A stretch of DNA of 46,479 bases from Bacillota bacterium (GCA_023426005.1 JAFABO010000175.1:1-46479); one strand, 5' to 3'; shown: positions 13,383-22,649, counted from the stretch's first letter. The notes: generated by a model not told the origin, from the letters alone. A program made the numbers and translations.

Positions 13383-14489
13383 TTATACAACCACCTTCCC
13401 ATCCTTCAGCAGCATGGCGATCTGAGTGAACCCGGATTTAACGGACTGGTTATCATAGCTGCAGTTTTGAAGTGAATACAACTCAGGAATATACTTTTTT
13501 ATATCCCGGCAGTCGTCTAAAAAACGGATGTAATTCAAATCCCTGACCCATTCATAAACACCCTTGACCTTATAGTTATAATTGCTGAGAGCAATACAGG
13601 GCGTTTCGGTAATGGCGCAAAAAATCATTCCGTGCAGCCTGTCTGTGATAACAAGCCGGGCACTTTTGAATTCCCGGAATTTCAGTTCGAGTTCAGCGTT
13701 CCGGCAGGCTGCGGGTAAATGAGCACAACCGCTGAGGGTATCGGTGTATCTGATTGAACCGGAATACTGCCTGCAGCACTCAATGAGCTCTGCGCACTGG
13801 GCCTGGGTGAGGCTTTTTTCAACGTCATTTCTCAGGCAAATCAAAATACCCTCCCGGTCAAACCGGGGACTGGCCCTGTTTAAATAAAGTGCGGCATCCG
13901 GTTTCAAATAAACACTGCTGTTGGGATAGGCATTTTTCATTATTTCATAGGAATATTTTTCACGTGCAATGATATGCAGGTCCCTATGAGCGGAATATAT
14001 CCTTTTGGATCTTTCGAACTCACGCCTTCCGTATTCACTGTCACCGTAGAATATGGTCTGGGGCATTATGACTATCCTGTTGCGGGGAAACTTTTTTATA
14101 AAAAGGCGGATCAGCTTTTCATAAAAAAACCACTCTACCCCCATACTCCCCCCGCCATTAATTAAAATAATATCCTTCTCATTTATAAATCTTTTAATAC
14201 ACCTGTAATGCTTATTGTACATGTTAAGTGAAACCTCATATATCCGGTAATTCCCCAGCTCCTTTTCCAGAAACTCCATAACGGCGGCTGCAATTGCATG
14301 ATCTCCGAGGTTTGGGTGTTCCGGGGTCCCAATTAGGTATATTTTTTTACCGGCTTCCCTGCTCTTATAAGCCGGGTAATTTTTAAAATATCCATACAGG
14401 CTTATTACACCTCTGAATATTTCTCCGGCTATGGGCTGAAATGCTTTCGGAATGAGCTTTTTCACTTTTTCTGTATTCAAGGCAGTCAC
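13383..14489 (-). CDS. Polysaccharide pyruvyl transferase-family protein
   Basis: 368 residues. PF04230 features: IGTPEHPNLGDHAIAAAV near residue 53, ILINGGGSMGVEWF, MPQTIFYG, and RLHGMIFCAITETPCIALSNYNYKV near residue 290. The family transfers pyruvate from PEP to a sugar to form a ketal, giving acidic polymers; some members act as other transferases. It starts at a GTG that overlaps the stop of the upstream GT4 gene by four bases (GTGA), so translation is probably coupled. Pyruvylated polymers are the known ligands of SLH domains, and two SLH proteins are encoded upstream of this operon. Confidence 0.88.
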   Translation of the reverse strand: MTALNTEKVKKLIPKAFQPIAGEIFRGVISLYGYFKNYPAYKSREAGKKIYLIGTPEHPNLGDHAIAAAVMEFLEKELGNYRIYEVSLNMYNKHYRCIKRFINEKDIILINGGGSMGVEWFFYEKLIRLFIKKFPRNRIVIMPQTIFYGDSEYGRREFERSKRIYSAHRDLHIIAREKYSYEIMKNAYPNSSVYLKPDAALYLNRASPRFDREGILICLRNDVEKSLTQAQCAELIECCRQYSGSIRYTDTLSGCAHLPAACRNAELELKFREFKSARLVITDRLHGMIFCAITETPCIALSNYNYKVKGVYEWVRDLNYIRFLDDCRDIKKYIPELYSLQNCSYDNQSVKSGFTQIAMLLKDGKVVV

Positions 14490-15739
14490 CCCTGTTCAAT
14501 ATATAAGTTTAAATTTCTCACAGACCGGATCACGTGGTTTTGGACCGACATGTCGTATATTTCGGTGAGCGTCTCAATGTATTTATCTATGTAAAATTTA
14601 TCAATCTTGTTAAGACACCGGCTTGAGAATTTCTGGAGCAGTTCTTCACTGCAATACAAATAATTGATTTTCTCAGCCAGCTCCTCCGCATCTGCCGGGT
14701 TAAACAGCAATCCGTCAGAACCGTCCCCGATCAGCTCGGGTATCCCGCCTATCCTGGCTCCAATAACAGGAGTACCGTACATCTGCGATTCCAATATGGA
14801 TAGCGGACAGTTCTCATACAATTCCGAGGGGCAGACGGAAAACAGTGCCTCTCTTATGTATTTTTTCAGCTCTTCTCCCTGTTTAAAGCCCAAAAACTCA
14901 ATATTTTTGACTCCCGACAATTTATATTCCAATTCTCCGCGGCCCGCAAAAATAAATTTTATGTGAGGAAGCCTGGAGCAGGCCTGCACCAGTGTGCCTA
15001 CACCCTTCTCATTTGTTATCCTCCCAAAGTATAATACATAGGGTTTCTTTGGCCACCCTGCTACTTTGACCTTTTCATCTACAAAATTGTGCAGGACTAC
15101 TATTTTTCCGGCCGGAAGGCCGGCCTTCATTTCAATAATTTTGTCCTTTAAAAAATTGCTGGGCGATATAAAGCAGTCAATCAGGCGGTAAGCTCTCAGC
15201 TTCCGGTATATAAAGCTTTCTGCGGCTCCCGCGACGCTCTTTGCAAGTGAATTGTCAATGCATTTTTGCATGATGCAATTTTGGAACTTACCATCCCGGC
15301 ACCTTTCGCATATTCTATTGTTCATACTGTTAAAAAGCATATGATTGGGACAGACAATCTGCGGGTCGTGAAGAGTCTGAACCACCGGAAGGTTGTACTT
15401 CTTTATAGAATAAAGGATTGAAGGTGTGATCTGGTAATTGTAATTGTTGAGATGAACTATGTTGGGCCTGAAATTCCGTATGACCTTATCAATTTTCTTT
15501 TTTGCCTCAGCAGAGTAAATAATTCTCAGGGGATACAGGCTCTTCTTCAAAACGCTGCCTTTAAAGTCAAGACTTTTTGTACACAGCCCCAAACTGTTTC
15601 CCACAATATTCCCCGGGTCCTCCATCCCAAAGAATTCAACTTCATGCCCCAATTCCTTCATCCGTTTAAAAAGCTTGAATATGTATGTCTCACTTCCGCC
15701 GCGGTTAAACAGGAACTTATTGACCACCAGTATTCTCAT
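14486..15739 (-). CDS. Glycosyltransferase family 4 (GT-B)
   Basis: 417 residues. The N-terminal MRILVVNKFLFNRGGSETYI block, the middle HLNNYNYQ and TLHDPQIVCPNHMLF segments, and the donor-site YFGRITNEKGVGTL and YENCPLSILESQMYGTPVIG (near residue 300) define a GT4 enzyme. A cysteine cluster (CERCRDGKFQNCIMQKC, residues ~140-160) after the HDP segment is common in this subgroup. It adds one sugar of the repeat unit; specificity is unknown. GGGAG precedes the start, and the gene abuts the radical SAM gene end to end. Confidence 0.9.
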   Translation of the reverse strand: MRILVVNKFLFNRGGSETYIFKLFKRMKELGHEVEFFGMEDPGNIVGNSLGLCTKSLDFKGSVLKKSLYPLRIIYSAEAKKKIDKVIRNFRPNIVHLNNYNYQITPSILYSIKKYNLPVVQTLHDPQIVCPNHMLFNSMNNRICERCRDGKFQNCIMQKCIDNSLAKSVAGAAESFIYRKLRAYRLIDCFISPSNFLKDKIIEMKAGLPAGKIVVLHNFVDEKVKVAGWPKKPYVLYFGRITNEKGVGTLVQACSRLPHIKFIFAGRGELEYKLSGVKNIEFLGFKQGEELKKYIREALFSVCPSELYENCPLSILESQMYGTPVIGARIGGIPELIGDGSDGLLFNPADAEELAEKINYLYCSEELLQKFSSRCLNKIDKFYIDKYIETLTEIYDMSVQNHVIRSVRNLNLYIEQG

Positions 15740-16795
15740 TTATTGCTCTCCCGTCAATTTAAAATTTTTGCCGGTGTAACCCGCCGGGCCCTTATCCGGG
15801 TTTATAAACCCGTTCTCCTTCAAGCTGTAACCCCCGGCCAGTTTATGCTTCAGCACCCATAGAGCCGGTATCCGGATTTTCTGTTTCATTGCGGGAGCAG
15901 CACTTCCTATCATCCAGCAATTCCTGGGACATTTTTTCACCATACTGCGCACTTCTTCGGCTTCCGGCGAATTCCATATTTCATCCCATTCCTTTTCATG
16001 GAGGTTCCCCATGGACATTTTTACCGCACTTCCGTTACAGGGCAGCACATCCCCGAAGGGATCGACAAAAAAGCCGTTGCTTCCCATATTGCAGGGCAGA
16101 TATCTCCTGTTGCCGTAAATGTAATTTATTAATCCGTGGTTAAAATACGCCCTGAACCACTTTTTGGGTGATCCGGATCTAAGCAGTTTATTTATAAGCT
16201 CCTCGAAGGCCTTTGCAACCTTGAGCTTATCCTCTATTTTGTTATCTGTTTTCCTGAAATAAAAAGAGTTATGCAATGCAGCTGTGGCAAACTCCATCCC
16301 CAGCTCGTCGGATAACTCGTACAGAGACAGCAGGTCCTGTGCGTTCATTTCCTGTACGGTGCACCCGAAGCCTACATCCCTGTGTCCCTTGGCTACAAGC
16401 TTTCTGAGGGTTCCATATCCCCTTTTGAACCCTTCGGGTATCCCCCGTATAGCGTCATTTGACTTCTCAAGTCCTTCAATGCTTATCCTGATCCCAAGCC
16501 TGGGGTACTCCCGGCACAATTGCAGTATCCTGTCGGTGAAATAGCCGTTTGTGGAAATGACAATCCTCTTGGTTTTTTTATAGAGTCCACCTACAATTTC
16601 ACTTATGTCATTTCTAATAAAGGGCTCGCCGCCAGTAATATTTACAAAGGACATTGGGGGAAGCTTTTTTATTATATCAGTCCCAAATTCTTCCACGGGT
16701 TTGCTCGGATACTTGAAGCAGTCGCACATATTGCACCTGGCATTGCAGCGGTAGGTTATTATTATCGATCCGTATAGTAATGTGGATTTGCTCAT
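15740..16795 (-). CDS. Radical SAM/SPASM protein within the polysaccharide genes
   Basis: 351 residues from the ATG at 16795, with AAGGAG 7 bases upstream; the TTG at 16810 sits on that site. The motif CNARCNMCDC (near residue 17), VNITGGEPFIR, and a C-terminal region with CNMGSNGFFVDPFGDVLPCNG and CPRNCW show a radical SAM enzyme with a short SPASM/twitch domain. Similar proteins are seen in O-antigen and capsule loci, with no settled reaction. It is 6 kb from the RiPP cassette and differs from its radical SAM enzyme, so a sugar or lipid-linked substrate is as likely as a peptide. Confidence 0.87.
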   Translation of the reverse strand: MSKSTLLYGSIIITYRCNARCNMCDCFKYPSKPVEEFGTDIIKKLPPMSFVNITGGEPFIRNDISEIVGGLYKKTKRIVISTNGYFTDRILQLCREYPRLGIRISIEGLEKSNDAIRGIPEGFKRGYGTLRKLVAKGHRDVGFGCTVQEMNAQDLLSLYELSDELGMEFATAALHNSFYFRKTDNKIEDKLKVAKAFEELINKLLRSGSPKKWFRAYFNHGLINYIYGNRRYLPCNMGSNGFFVDPFGDVLPCNGSAVKMSMGNLHEKEWDEIWNSPEAEEVRSMVKKCPRNCWMIGSAAPAMKQKIRIPALWVLKHKLAGGYSLKENGFINPDKGPAGYTGKNFKLTGEQ

Positions 16796-16796
16796 G

Positions 16797-17837
16797 CTAG
16801 ACTCCTTCAACTTTCATATTTTCTTTAGTGAGGTGCTTAATTTTATAGCTGAAAACTTTTAAACCCGTAACCAATTTTTTTGAAGCCCAATGCAGCACGC
16901 ATAGGATAGTAATGCTCATTCCGCTTTTCAGAAGATACAGGCCCAATCTCTCGGTTTTCTTTAAATTCCGGCTCTGTATGGCAGCATTGTAATTACTTAA
17001 AATATTATTCTTCAGATTGACAATTATATGGGAGTATTTGCTTTTGTGCATGCCTGCTTCATAAATAAGCCACAAGCTGGCCAGCGCCAGAAAGGTCTGA
17101 GTCTCCCTATCATACAGGCCCCCCCTGCTCTTTGAAAAATCCACAAGCTTCCGGCACTGTTCCACAAACTGGAGCTTCCTTATGCTAAAACCGGAGTTTA
17201 CAATGCTTCCCGGTCTCTGGACATAATAGTATTTGGGTTCACTCTGATATATTACAGCTCTGGAATTGTCCAAAAGCTTATACGTTACGGCAATATCCTC
17301 ATATAACTCATTTTCCGGAAACCTTATCCGGTCAAAAAGTACTTTTTTATAAAGCTTGTCACAGACATAGTTTTCAAAATGCTTTCTGCTCAACAGAGTT
17401 CTAATGGCCTCCTCATTGTTCATGCATCTGCATATGCCGCCGGGCTTGGTATGACAAATGCGCCCGTCACCGTATTCAAAATAAAACGAGCATATGGATA
17501 TATCAGCCCCATACTTTACAAGGTTTTCATACAAAAGCTGGTACATATCCGGAGCAATGTGGTCGTCTGAATCAACAAACCCCACATATTCACCTTTTGC
17601 AGCGTCCAGACCGGCGTTTCTGGCAGAGGAAAGCCCTCCGTTTTCTTTATCAATAAGAACAATACGCGGGTCTTTTCCGGCATATTCCCTGCAGATTTGA
17701 CCGGAATTATCAGTTGACCCGTCATTTACAAGTATCACCTCAATATCCTGAAAGGTCTGTGACAATATACTGTCCAGACAGCGCTGTAAAAATTGTTCCA
17801 TATTATAAACCGGGACAATTATGCTTATCTCTGGCAT
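16797..17837 (-). CDS. Glycosyltransferase family 2 (GT-A)
   Basis: 346 residues. Classic GT2 N-terminus: ISIIVPVYNMEQFLQRCLDS, VNDGSTDNS, ENGGLSSARNAGLD, and the DXD-type FVDSDDHI near residue 90. The C-terminal ~120 residues form a helical tail with hydrophobic stretches near 290-320. It inverts the sugar linkage on transfer to the growing repeat unit. AAAGGAG precedes the ATG; the start overlaps the end of the polymerase gene by 13 bases, and the stop lies on the ribosome site of the next gene. Confidence 0.9.
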   Translation of the reverse strand: MPEISIIVPVYNMEQFLQRCLDSILSQTFQDIEVILVNDGSTDNSGQICREYAGKDPRIVLIDKENGGLSSARNAGLDAAKGEYVGFVDSDDHIAPDMYQLLYENLVKYGADISICSFYFEYGDGRICHTKPGGICRCMNNEEAIRTLLSRKHFENYVCDKLYKKVLFDRIRFPENELYEDIAVTYKLLDNSRAVIYQSEPKYYYVQRPGSIVNSGFSIRKLQFVEQCRKLVDFSKSRGGLYDRETQTFLALASLWLIYEAGMHKSKYSHIIVNLKNNILSNYNAAIQSRNLKKTERLGLYLLKSGMSITILCVLHWASKKLVTGLKVFSYKIKHLTKENMKVEGV

Positions 17838-19108
17838 TCCAAATCTCCTTTTTTTATTATTTTACTACTGTTATCAGGTAAGTAATTTACCGGCATTATC
17901 TGGTTCACAGCCATACCTATGATCATAAAAAGATTTACACTGTAGTAATTTACAAAACTGGATTCCGAAGTACTGGATACCAGTAAATAAATAAAAGGGA
18001 TCAGGCAAAAAAGCAGGATATTGGAATCAATTTTCCGCAGCTTTTTTATTAATAAGAAAAATTGCAGGATTAAGAGGGTAAACAGCAACAGGCCGATATA
18101 TCCGAATTGTCCCAGTATCATGGGCCAAAAGGTATCGGATATGAAAAACGAATTATTTTTTGTCAGCCCCCAGATGCTGCTCAAATTATACATATGGTAC
18201 AGCGGGGAATAAGCGGCGCCCGAAATATAAGATCCGAATGTACCAAAGCCCGAACCCATTGGAAAATAATCATTTGCAATTTTAAAACCGGTTGAGGTGA
18301 GCAGATTCCTCGGGCTGTCGTCGCTGTCAAAATAATAGGCATTGATCTGGGGTATTATACACAAAATTATTACTATTATGGCTGCTATAGCAGCTATAAC
18401 TTTTATATATTTAAGCTTTCTCAAAGGAGTCAGGAACAGCAGATAGATTGTTATCATTCCAATGGCTTTAACCCTGAAGGTACTGACACATACGAGTATT
18501 ATCTGTATTAAGAATATGTAATCAGCCAGCCTGTTTTCAAAAACCAGAGTTAAATATGCAAGTATAACTATGCAGAATAAGGCCAGATACGTGGGGTGGC
18601 TGAATAAAAGTTTCTCGGAATGTATAAAAAATCTTTTATCCCCTTTAGGGAAGATATTAAATATAATATCCAAAAGTGTAAGCACGAAGGTAACAGCCGT
18701 AATTGTCCTGAACGCCGCCCGTATATGCTTCTTGTAGTCCGGCAGTACAATGCCGCCAAAACATATCCTTGCAAAAAAATATCCTCCAAGAAATTTTGAC
18801 ACTATTACCAGGTCGGATATTGCGGCACTTAAGCTTTGGAATTTGTTAACCAGGGACGACATTATGCCGGTCAATATAAAAAGTATATACAGAAGAATAA
18901 TAAATTGTTCTTCCCTGTATAACTTTTCATTCTTATAAATATATAAAATAAACACCACCGGGAGAAATACAAAGCCGACAACTTCGTCAATTGACTTGAA
19001 CACCGCCATGTACCGCTGCAGCATATCCTGATACAGCAGGAGCAGTGTTATGCCCAGAAATAAAAAAAACGACTTGTTTTTGTTCCGTTCATAGTACAAA
19101 CTATTCAT
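17825..19108 (-). CDS. Wzy-like polysaccharide polymerase / O-antigen ligase-type membrane protein
   Basis: 427 residues with 10-12 hydrophobic segments. A long extracytoplasmic loop (residues ~270-315) contains GSGFGTFGSY, typical of Wzy/WaaL proteins. Position beside the flippase and glycosyltransferases supports polymerisation of repeat units on the outer face of the membrane. Sequence conservation in this family is low, so the call rests on topology and context. It overlaps the beta-helix gene upstream and the GT2 gene downstream. Confidence 0.82.
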   Translation of the reverse strand: MNSLYYERNKNKSFFLFLGITLLLLYQDMLQRYMAVFKSIDEVVGFVFLPVVFILYIYKNEKLYREEQFIILLYILFILTGIMSSLVNKFQSLSAAISDLVIVSKFLGGYFFARICFGGIVLPDYKKHIRAAFRTITAVTFVLTLLDIIFNIFPKGDKRFFIHSEKLLFSHPTYLALFCIVILAYLTLVFENRLADYIFLIQIILVCVSTFRVKAIGMITIYLLFLTPLRKLKYIKVIAAIAAIIVIILCIIPQINAYYFDSDDSPRNLLTSTGFKIANDYFPMGSGFGTFGSYISGAAYSPLYHMYNLSSIWGLTKNNSFFISDTFWPMILGQFGYIGLLLFTLLILQFFLLIKKLRKIDSNILLFCLIPFIYLLVSSTSESSFVNYYSVNLFMIIGMAVNQIMPVNYLPDNSSKIIKKGDLECQR

Positions 19109-20405
19109 ATTTTGCCCCTTTATTGATTATTGAGCCTTCATCCTGTTGCTGGCTGCCGGTATACAGGCTAAAATCTCCCGGATAGTATTTTTCTCCTTTC
19201 CAAAAGCAAAATAGTTTCTGACTGTCCTGATAATAGCTGTTTTTTGAAAGCTTTAAGGCGCTGGTTCTGTTGAATCCGGCATCAACATATACCATAGTAA
19301 AAGCGGCATCCTTCATGATATTATTCCTGATAATCAATTTATCCAACTGTGCGGCGTTGGGATACAGGCAGATATGAATACCTGAAGGATCGGGTCTTTG
19401 CTTGTGCCCCCAGCCTCCGCCGGCATTACTGCAAGTATTACCGGTAAACATAATGTTTCCTGTATAGGATTCCGCAGGTGAATTCCAGTATTCAAAACTA
19501 TATTCACAGTTCCAGATTTTATTTTTCCTGTATGTAATATTGAACTGCTTTTTTACCTCTCCGCTGTTCTGGTTGGTTACTCCCGCATCATATACCTCCC
19601 ATATATTGCAGCCTTCAACAAGATTGTCATAGGCTTCGCCCCAGAACTCAATACCGTTTCCATATCTGGTCCGCCTCCCATCGGTGTATAAGCCGCCGCC
19701 CCCAATATAGCTGATATCACAGTTTTTAATTGTGATATTATGCGTGCTGTAACCTCCAATACCATGTGCCGCCCCGTATTTCAGCGCCAGGCCGTCATAT
19801 GCGATACAGCTCCTATTGGATTGATTGATGATGTATCTGTTTACCGCACATTCAACACTATTATATTTTTGGGATGGATTTTCATATGAAAACAGCAGGA
19901 CATTATCTGTTTGGGGATCATAGTAAAACTGTCCCTGGCTTTTCAGCTCATTTTCGCCCCAGACCTTTTGTCCGCATTCAGAATTATTAAATATGATGTT
20001 TCCTATATCCAGTTCCCCTGCGGCTGTTCTCCAGATATTCAAAGCAGCCTGCTCCCAATTATCCTTATCACTTTTATCAATTGACCCCAGTATAAGCGGC
20101 TTGTCTTTGCCCGGCCCATAGCCGGTATATTTTATGGCAAGTCTGCCATTTCCGCTCTGCGGAACCAGCTGTCCTCTCCATATGTCGCCTTTTTTAAAGC
20201 AGATAGTGTCTCCTGGTTTAAATTTATAATTGTTGACCTTTTCCAGGCTCCTCCACGGGGATTTCCTGCTCAGGCCGGAATTATCATCATTGCCGCTGCT
20301 GCTCACATAGTAATGGGTGGAGCCTGCTCCTTTATATCTGTATAAAAGGATTATAACAACAGCTGTAATGAGAATTATCAGCGCTGCAGTCAATTTTTTA
20401 GACAA
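19101..20405 (-). CDS. Exported right-handed parallel beta-helix protein
   Basis: 434 residues. Residues 5-24 are a signal/anchor segment. Then comes HYYVSSSGNDDNSGLS with SPWRSLEKVN and FKPGDTICFKKGDIWRG, the opening of pectate-lyase-fold proteins, and many NITIKNC- or NNIM-like rungs follow. Such proteins in polysaccharide loci act as lyases, epimerases or deacetylation partners, trimming or modifying polymer at the surface; the activity here is unknown. The start is a TTG at 20405 with AGGAGG 8 bases upstream. Confidence 0.83.
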   Translation of the reverse strand: MSKKLTAALIILITAVVIILLYRYKGAGSTHYYVSSSGNDDNSGLSRKSPWRSLEKVNNYKFKPGDTICFKKGDIWRGQLVPQSGNGRLAIKYTGYGPGKDKPLILGSIDKSDKDNWEQAALNIWRTAAGELDIGNIIFNNSECGQKVWGENELKSQGQFYYDPQTDNVLLFSYENPSQKYNSVECAVNRYIINQSNRSCIAYDGLALKYGAAHGIGGYSTHNITIKNCDISYIGGGGLYTDGRRTRYGNGIEFWGEAYDNLVEGCNIWEVYDAGVTNQNSGEVKKQFNITYRKNKIWNCEYSFEYWNSPAESYTGNIMFTGNTCSNAGGGWGHKQRPDPSGIHICLYPNAAQLDKLIIRNNIMKDAAFTMVYVDAGFNRTSALKLSKNSYYQDSQKLFCFWKGEKYYPGDFSLYTGSQQQDEGSIINKGAKYE

Positions 20406-20432
20406 TGTATATCCTCCTGTAAGCCTATTGCA

Positions 20433-21140
20433 TTAAACAGACTTATACAAAGCAGGCTTTCCATATTTAAAATAGTCCGGTGCTGAAAATAGCTTTTTGT
20501 AAAATCTCCTGCTGGATTTATTGAGTACCACTCCCAGAATATACGCATTTATAGCGTTTAATTGGGTCTGAGCTTTTCTGATATCTTTAATTGTGGTACT
20601 GCCCATTTTTGCCACAAGAATTGCGGCATCGGTCCTATCTGAAATAACAAGCGCATCAGTATTGCATTCCAGGGCGGGAGTATCTATTATTACATAATCA
20701 TACTCGCTGCCGGCCACTTGCATAAAGGTGCCCAACCTGTCAGAACACAGCAGTGATACCGGGTCTCCCAAATATTTTCCCGAATCCAGAAAATACATGT
20801 TTTCAATATTTGTCTTACATATGGCCTCACCAAGTTCCACAGCCCCATTCAAGTAGTTGGAAATACCGTACGCTGTGGAATGATATGACATTTTACCTGC
20901 CTTATCTTTTTTTCTCAAGTCCAGATTTACCAATAATATGCGTTTACCAGCTCCGGACAGGGCTATTGCAAGTGAGGCGGAGAAAGAGGTCTTTCCTTCC
21001 CCGGGGTTGCAGCTGGTGACAGTCAGGGTTTTAAAGCTCTTGTTCTTTTCCAGCATGTACAGTTTGCTTATAAGCATGGAATAGGCGTGCTGAAGTATAT
21101 TATTATCCTGTGCCGCCCCAGTAAAAACCTTTGTCTGCAT
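20433..21140 (-). CDS. CpsD/YwqD-type BY-kinase
   Basis: 235 residues. Walker A CNPGEGKTSFSASLA (near residue 44), Walker A' ILLVNLDLRKKD and Walker B YVIIDTPALE define a bacterial tyrosine kinase. The C-terminal tail is tyrosine-rich (FYKK, DYFKY, LYKSV), the usual autophosphorylation cluster. It works with the membrane adaptor encoded just upstream (65-base gap) to control polymer length, and its phosphatase is encoded at 3274-4047. A GGAGG site precedes the ATG. Confidence 0.93.
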   Translation of the reverse strand: MQTKVFTGAAQDNNILQHAYSMLISKLYMLEKNKSFKTLTVTSCNPGEGKTSFSASLAIALSGAGKRILLVNLDLRKKDKAGKMSYHSTAYGISNYLNGAVELGEAICKTNIENMYFLDSGKYLGDPVSLLCSDRLGTFMQVAGSEYDYVIIDTPALECNTDALVISDRTDAAILVAKMGSTTIKDIRKAQTQLNAINAYILGVVLNKSSRRFYKKLFSAPDYFKYGKPALYKSV

Positions 21141-21205
21141 AAATCAACCTCCTCATGTATTAAGTACTCTTCTCGGTTTACCAACCATCTGCACAACAAC
21201 TTAAA

Positions 21206-21889
21206 TTATTTCGCGGATTTTATACTGTACTTTGGTATAACTGCCAGCATGGGAAGTTTTGTATAATGTTCTATATCCTCCTTGAACCTGATCCTTGTAT
21301 CGAAGAAATCTACAATGTAGATTAAAATCACCGCCGCACCAATGCCAATAAGCAGCCCCAGCAATATCTGTTTTGAATTATCCGGCTGAACCGGGGAGGA
21401 AGCTAGCTGGGGTTCATCTATAATACCAACTATATTTGTCTTTGTCAGTTCCTCAAGAGTTAAAATAAAGCTGTTGGAAACAGCTTGTGAAACCCTTCTG
21501 GCCTCCTCTGCATCAACCGAAACAGCTCTTATGACCACTATGCTGGAATTGTCCTGTGAGCTCACGCTTATCATGCCTTTAATCCGGTCCTGGTCTATTT
21601 TCATGCCGTTTAACCGGCTCTGTGACCTTTCAATGACCTTTTTGCTTTTTATAATATCCTGATAGTCGTTTGACAATTGCCTGTTGGTGAGAATATCCTG
21701 GTAGTCAATTTTATTCCGGCTGCTGTCAGCACTGCCTTTTGCCAGTGTAAATATTTTTGTTTCGGCGGCATACACAGGTACTGCTCCATAGCCATATAAA
21801 TATATGGCCGTTCCCAGTCCCACGGCACCCAGCAAAATAATCAGCCAAAACATTCTTAAAGAAGTATATAAAAACCTTTTTAATTCCAT
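21206..21889 (-). CDS. CpsC/YwqC-type Wzz chain-length adaptor
   Basis: 227 residues. Two membrane segments, near residues 12-34 and 172-193, flank an extracytoplasmic domain. The N-terminus MELKRFLYTSLRMFWLIILL and the proline-containing region before the second segment (DEPQLASSPVQPDN) are typical Wzz features. The short cytoplasmic tail after the second segment activates the BY-kinase. The ATG follows GGAGGACAAT. Its 145-base leader after loaP holds a hairpin at 21942-21960. Confidence 0.92.
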   Translation of the reverse strand: MELKRFLYTSLRMFWLIILLGAVGLGTAIYLYGYGAVPVYAAETKIFTLAKGSADSSRNKIDYQDILTNRQLSNDYQDIIKSKKVIERSQSRLNGMKIDQDRIKGMISVSSQDNSSIVVIRAVSVDAEEARRVSQAVSNSFILTLEELTKTNIVGIIDEPQLASSPVQPDNSKQILLGLLIGIGAAVILIYIVDFFDTRIRFKEDIEHYTKLPMLAVIPKYSIKSAK

Positions 21890-21941
21890 ATTGTCCTCCG
21901 TTGTTGCTAAAATTCCTGAAAATTGCGTGCTTCGCCATCCT

Positions 21942-21960
21942 GAACAGCCACAGTCTGTTC
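21942..21960 (-). promoter_or_regulatory. Hairpin in the leader after loaP, possible LoaP site
   Basis: GAACAG and CTGTTC form a perfect 6-bp stem with a 7-base loop in the leader between loaP and the adaptor gene. LoaP is known to bind RNA hairpins in the leaders of its target operons. I cannot match this hairpin to a known consensus, so the link is positional only. Confidence 0.35.
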
Positions 21961-22033
21961 CGCTTCATCATTACTCCATATATCTCCCTTATTTCCCTTT
22001 TGCGCCGAAACAGCAAGAGGGGCTTCCGGAATC

Positions 22034-22555
22034 CTAAGCCGGTTGAACCAGTGCCACGCTAAGTTCTACAAGTCTCGGTTCATTCATTATATTGAGCAGC
22101 ACCTTAGCCCTGCCCTTTCTTTTATCAATGGACCTGATGCAGCCCTCCATACCATACAGAGGCCCATCAATGACCATAACTTTTTCGCCGGTAACATATA
22201 CTCTGGAATATCCAATAATTTCACAGTCGGCGGTCAATTTACCTATAACTTCAATTTCACTTTTATGAATCTGCAATGGGCCGTCTTTGTCTCTCAGGAA
22301 TCTGATAACTCCGGGTATATCCCTGACCAAATCGTAGGTTTCATTGCTTATTGCCCCATTCAGGAGAATATAGCCCGGAAACAGCGTCCTGATTTTATCC
22401 TCCCATTTTCCGTCTCTTCGCTCCTTCAGCCTTCTCTTCGGGACTATTGCTCTCAGCCGGTCCCGCATTCTGAAATTTATTCTGGCCTTGACCTTGTCCT
22501 CTTCACCGGTAGCTACAAAGACCGCATACCAACTTACTCCGTCTTTATACATCAT
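22034..22555 (-). CDS. loaP: LoaP-type NusG paralogue, processive antiterminator
   Basis: 173 residues. The NGN domain (residues ~8-110) opens WYAVFVATGEEDKVKARI and contains FPGYILLNG and IPGVIRFLRD; the KOW domain (residues ~120-170) has GEKVMVIDGPLYGMEGCI. This is the LoaP layout, distinct from general NusG. LoaP lets RNA polymerase read through terminators in long polysaccharide and antibiotic operons. It is the first gene of a ~20 kb co-directional run, as expected for a cis-acting antiterminator. Two adjacent ATGs (22555, 22552) follow GAGGTG. The RiPP cassette further down would be under the same control. Confidence 0.9.
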   Translation of the reverse strand: MMYKDGVSWYAVFVATGEEDKVKARINFRMRDRLRAIVPKRRLKERRDGKWEDKIRTLFPGYILLNGAISNETYDLVRDIPGVIRFLRDKDGPLQIHKSEIEVIGKLTADCEIIGYSRVYVTGEKVMVIDGPLYGMEGCIRSIDKRKGRAKVLLNIMNEPRLVELSVALVQPA

Positions 22556-22619
22556 AGTTCAAATGCCGCACCTCTTAAAGATATTGAAGTATCTGTTAAC
22601 TTATTCCTGCTAATTTGAA

Positions 22620-22649
22620 ATTATATACTCCTCTCCTGGATTTTGTAAA
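22620..22649 (-). promoter_or_regulatory. Promoter of loaP and the polysaccharide/RiPP operon
   Basis: TTTACA (22649-22644), 18-base spacer, TATAAT (22625-22620) on the minus strand, about 60 bases before loaP. In the 316-base gap 22556-22871 I see only this promoter and the terminator of the protease gene. A 75-codon reading frame there has no ribosome site. Confidence 0.6.
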
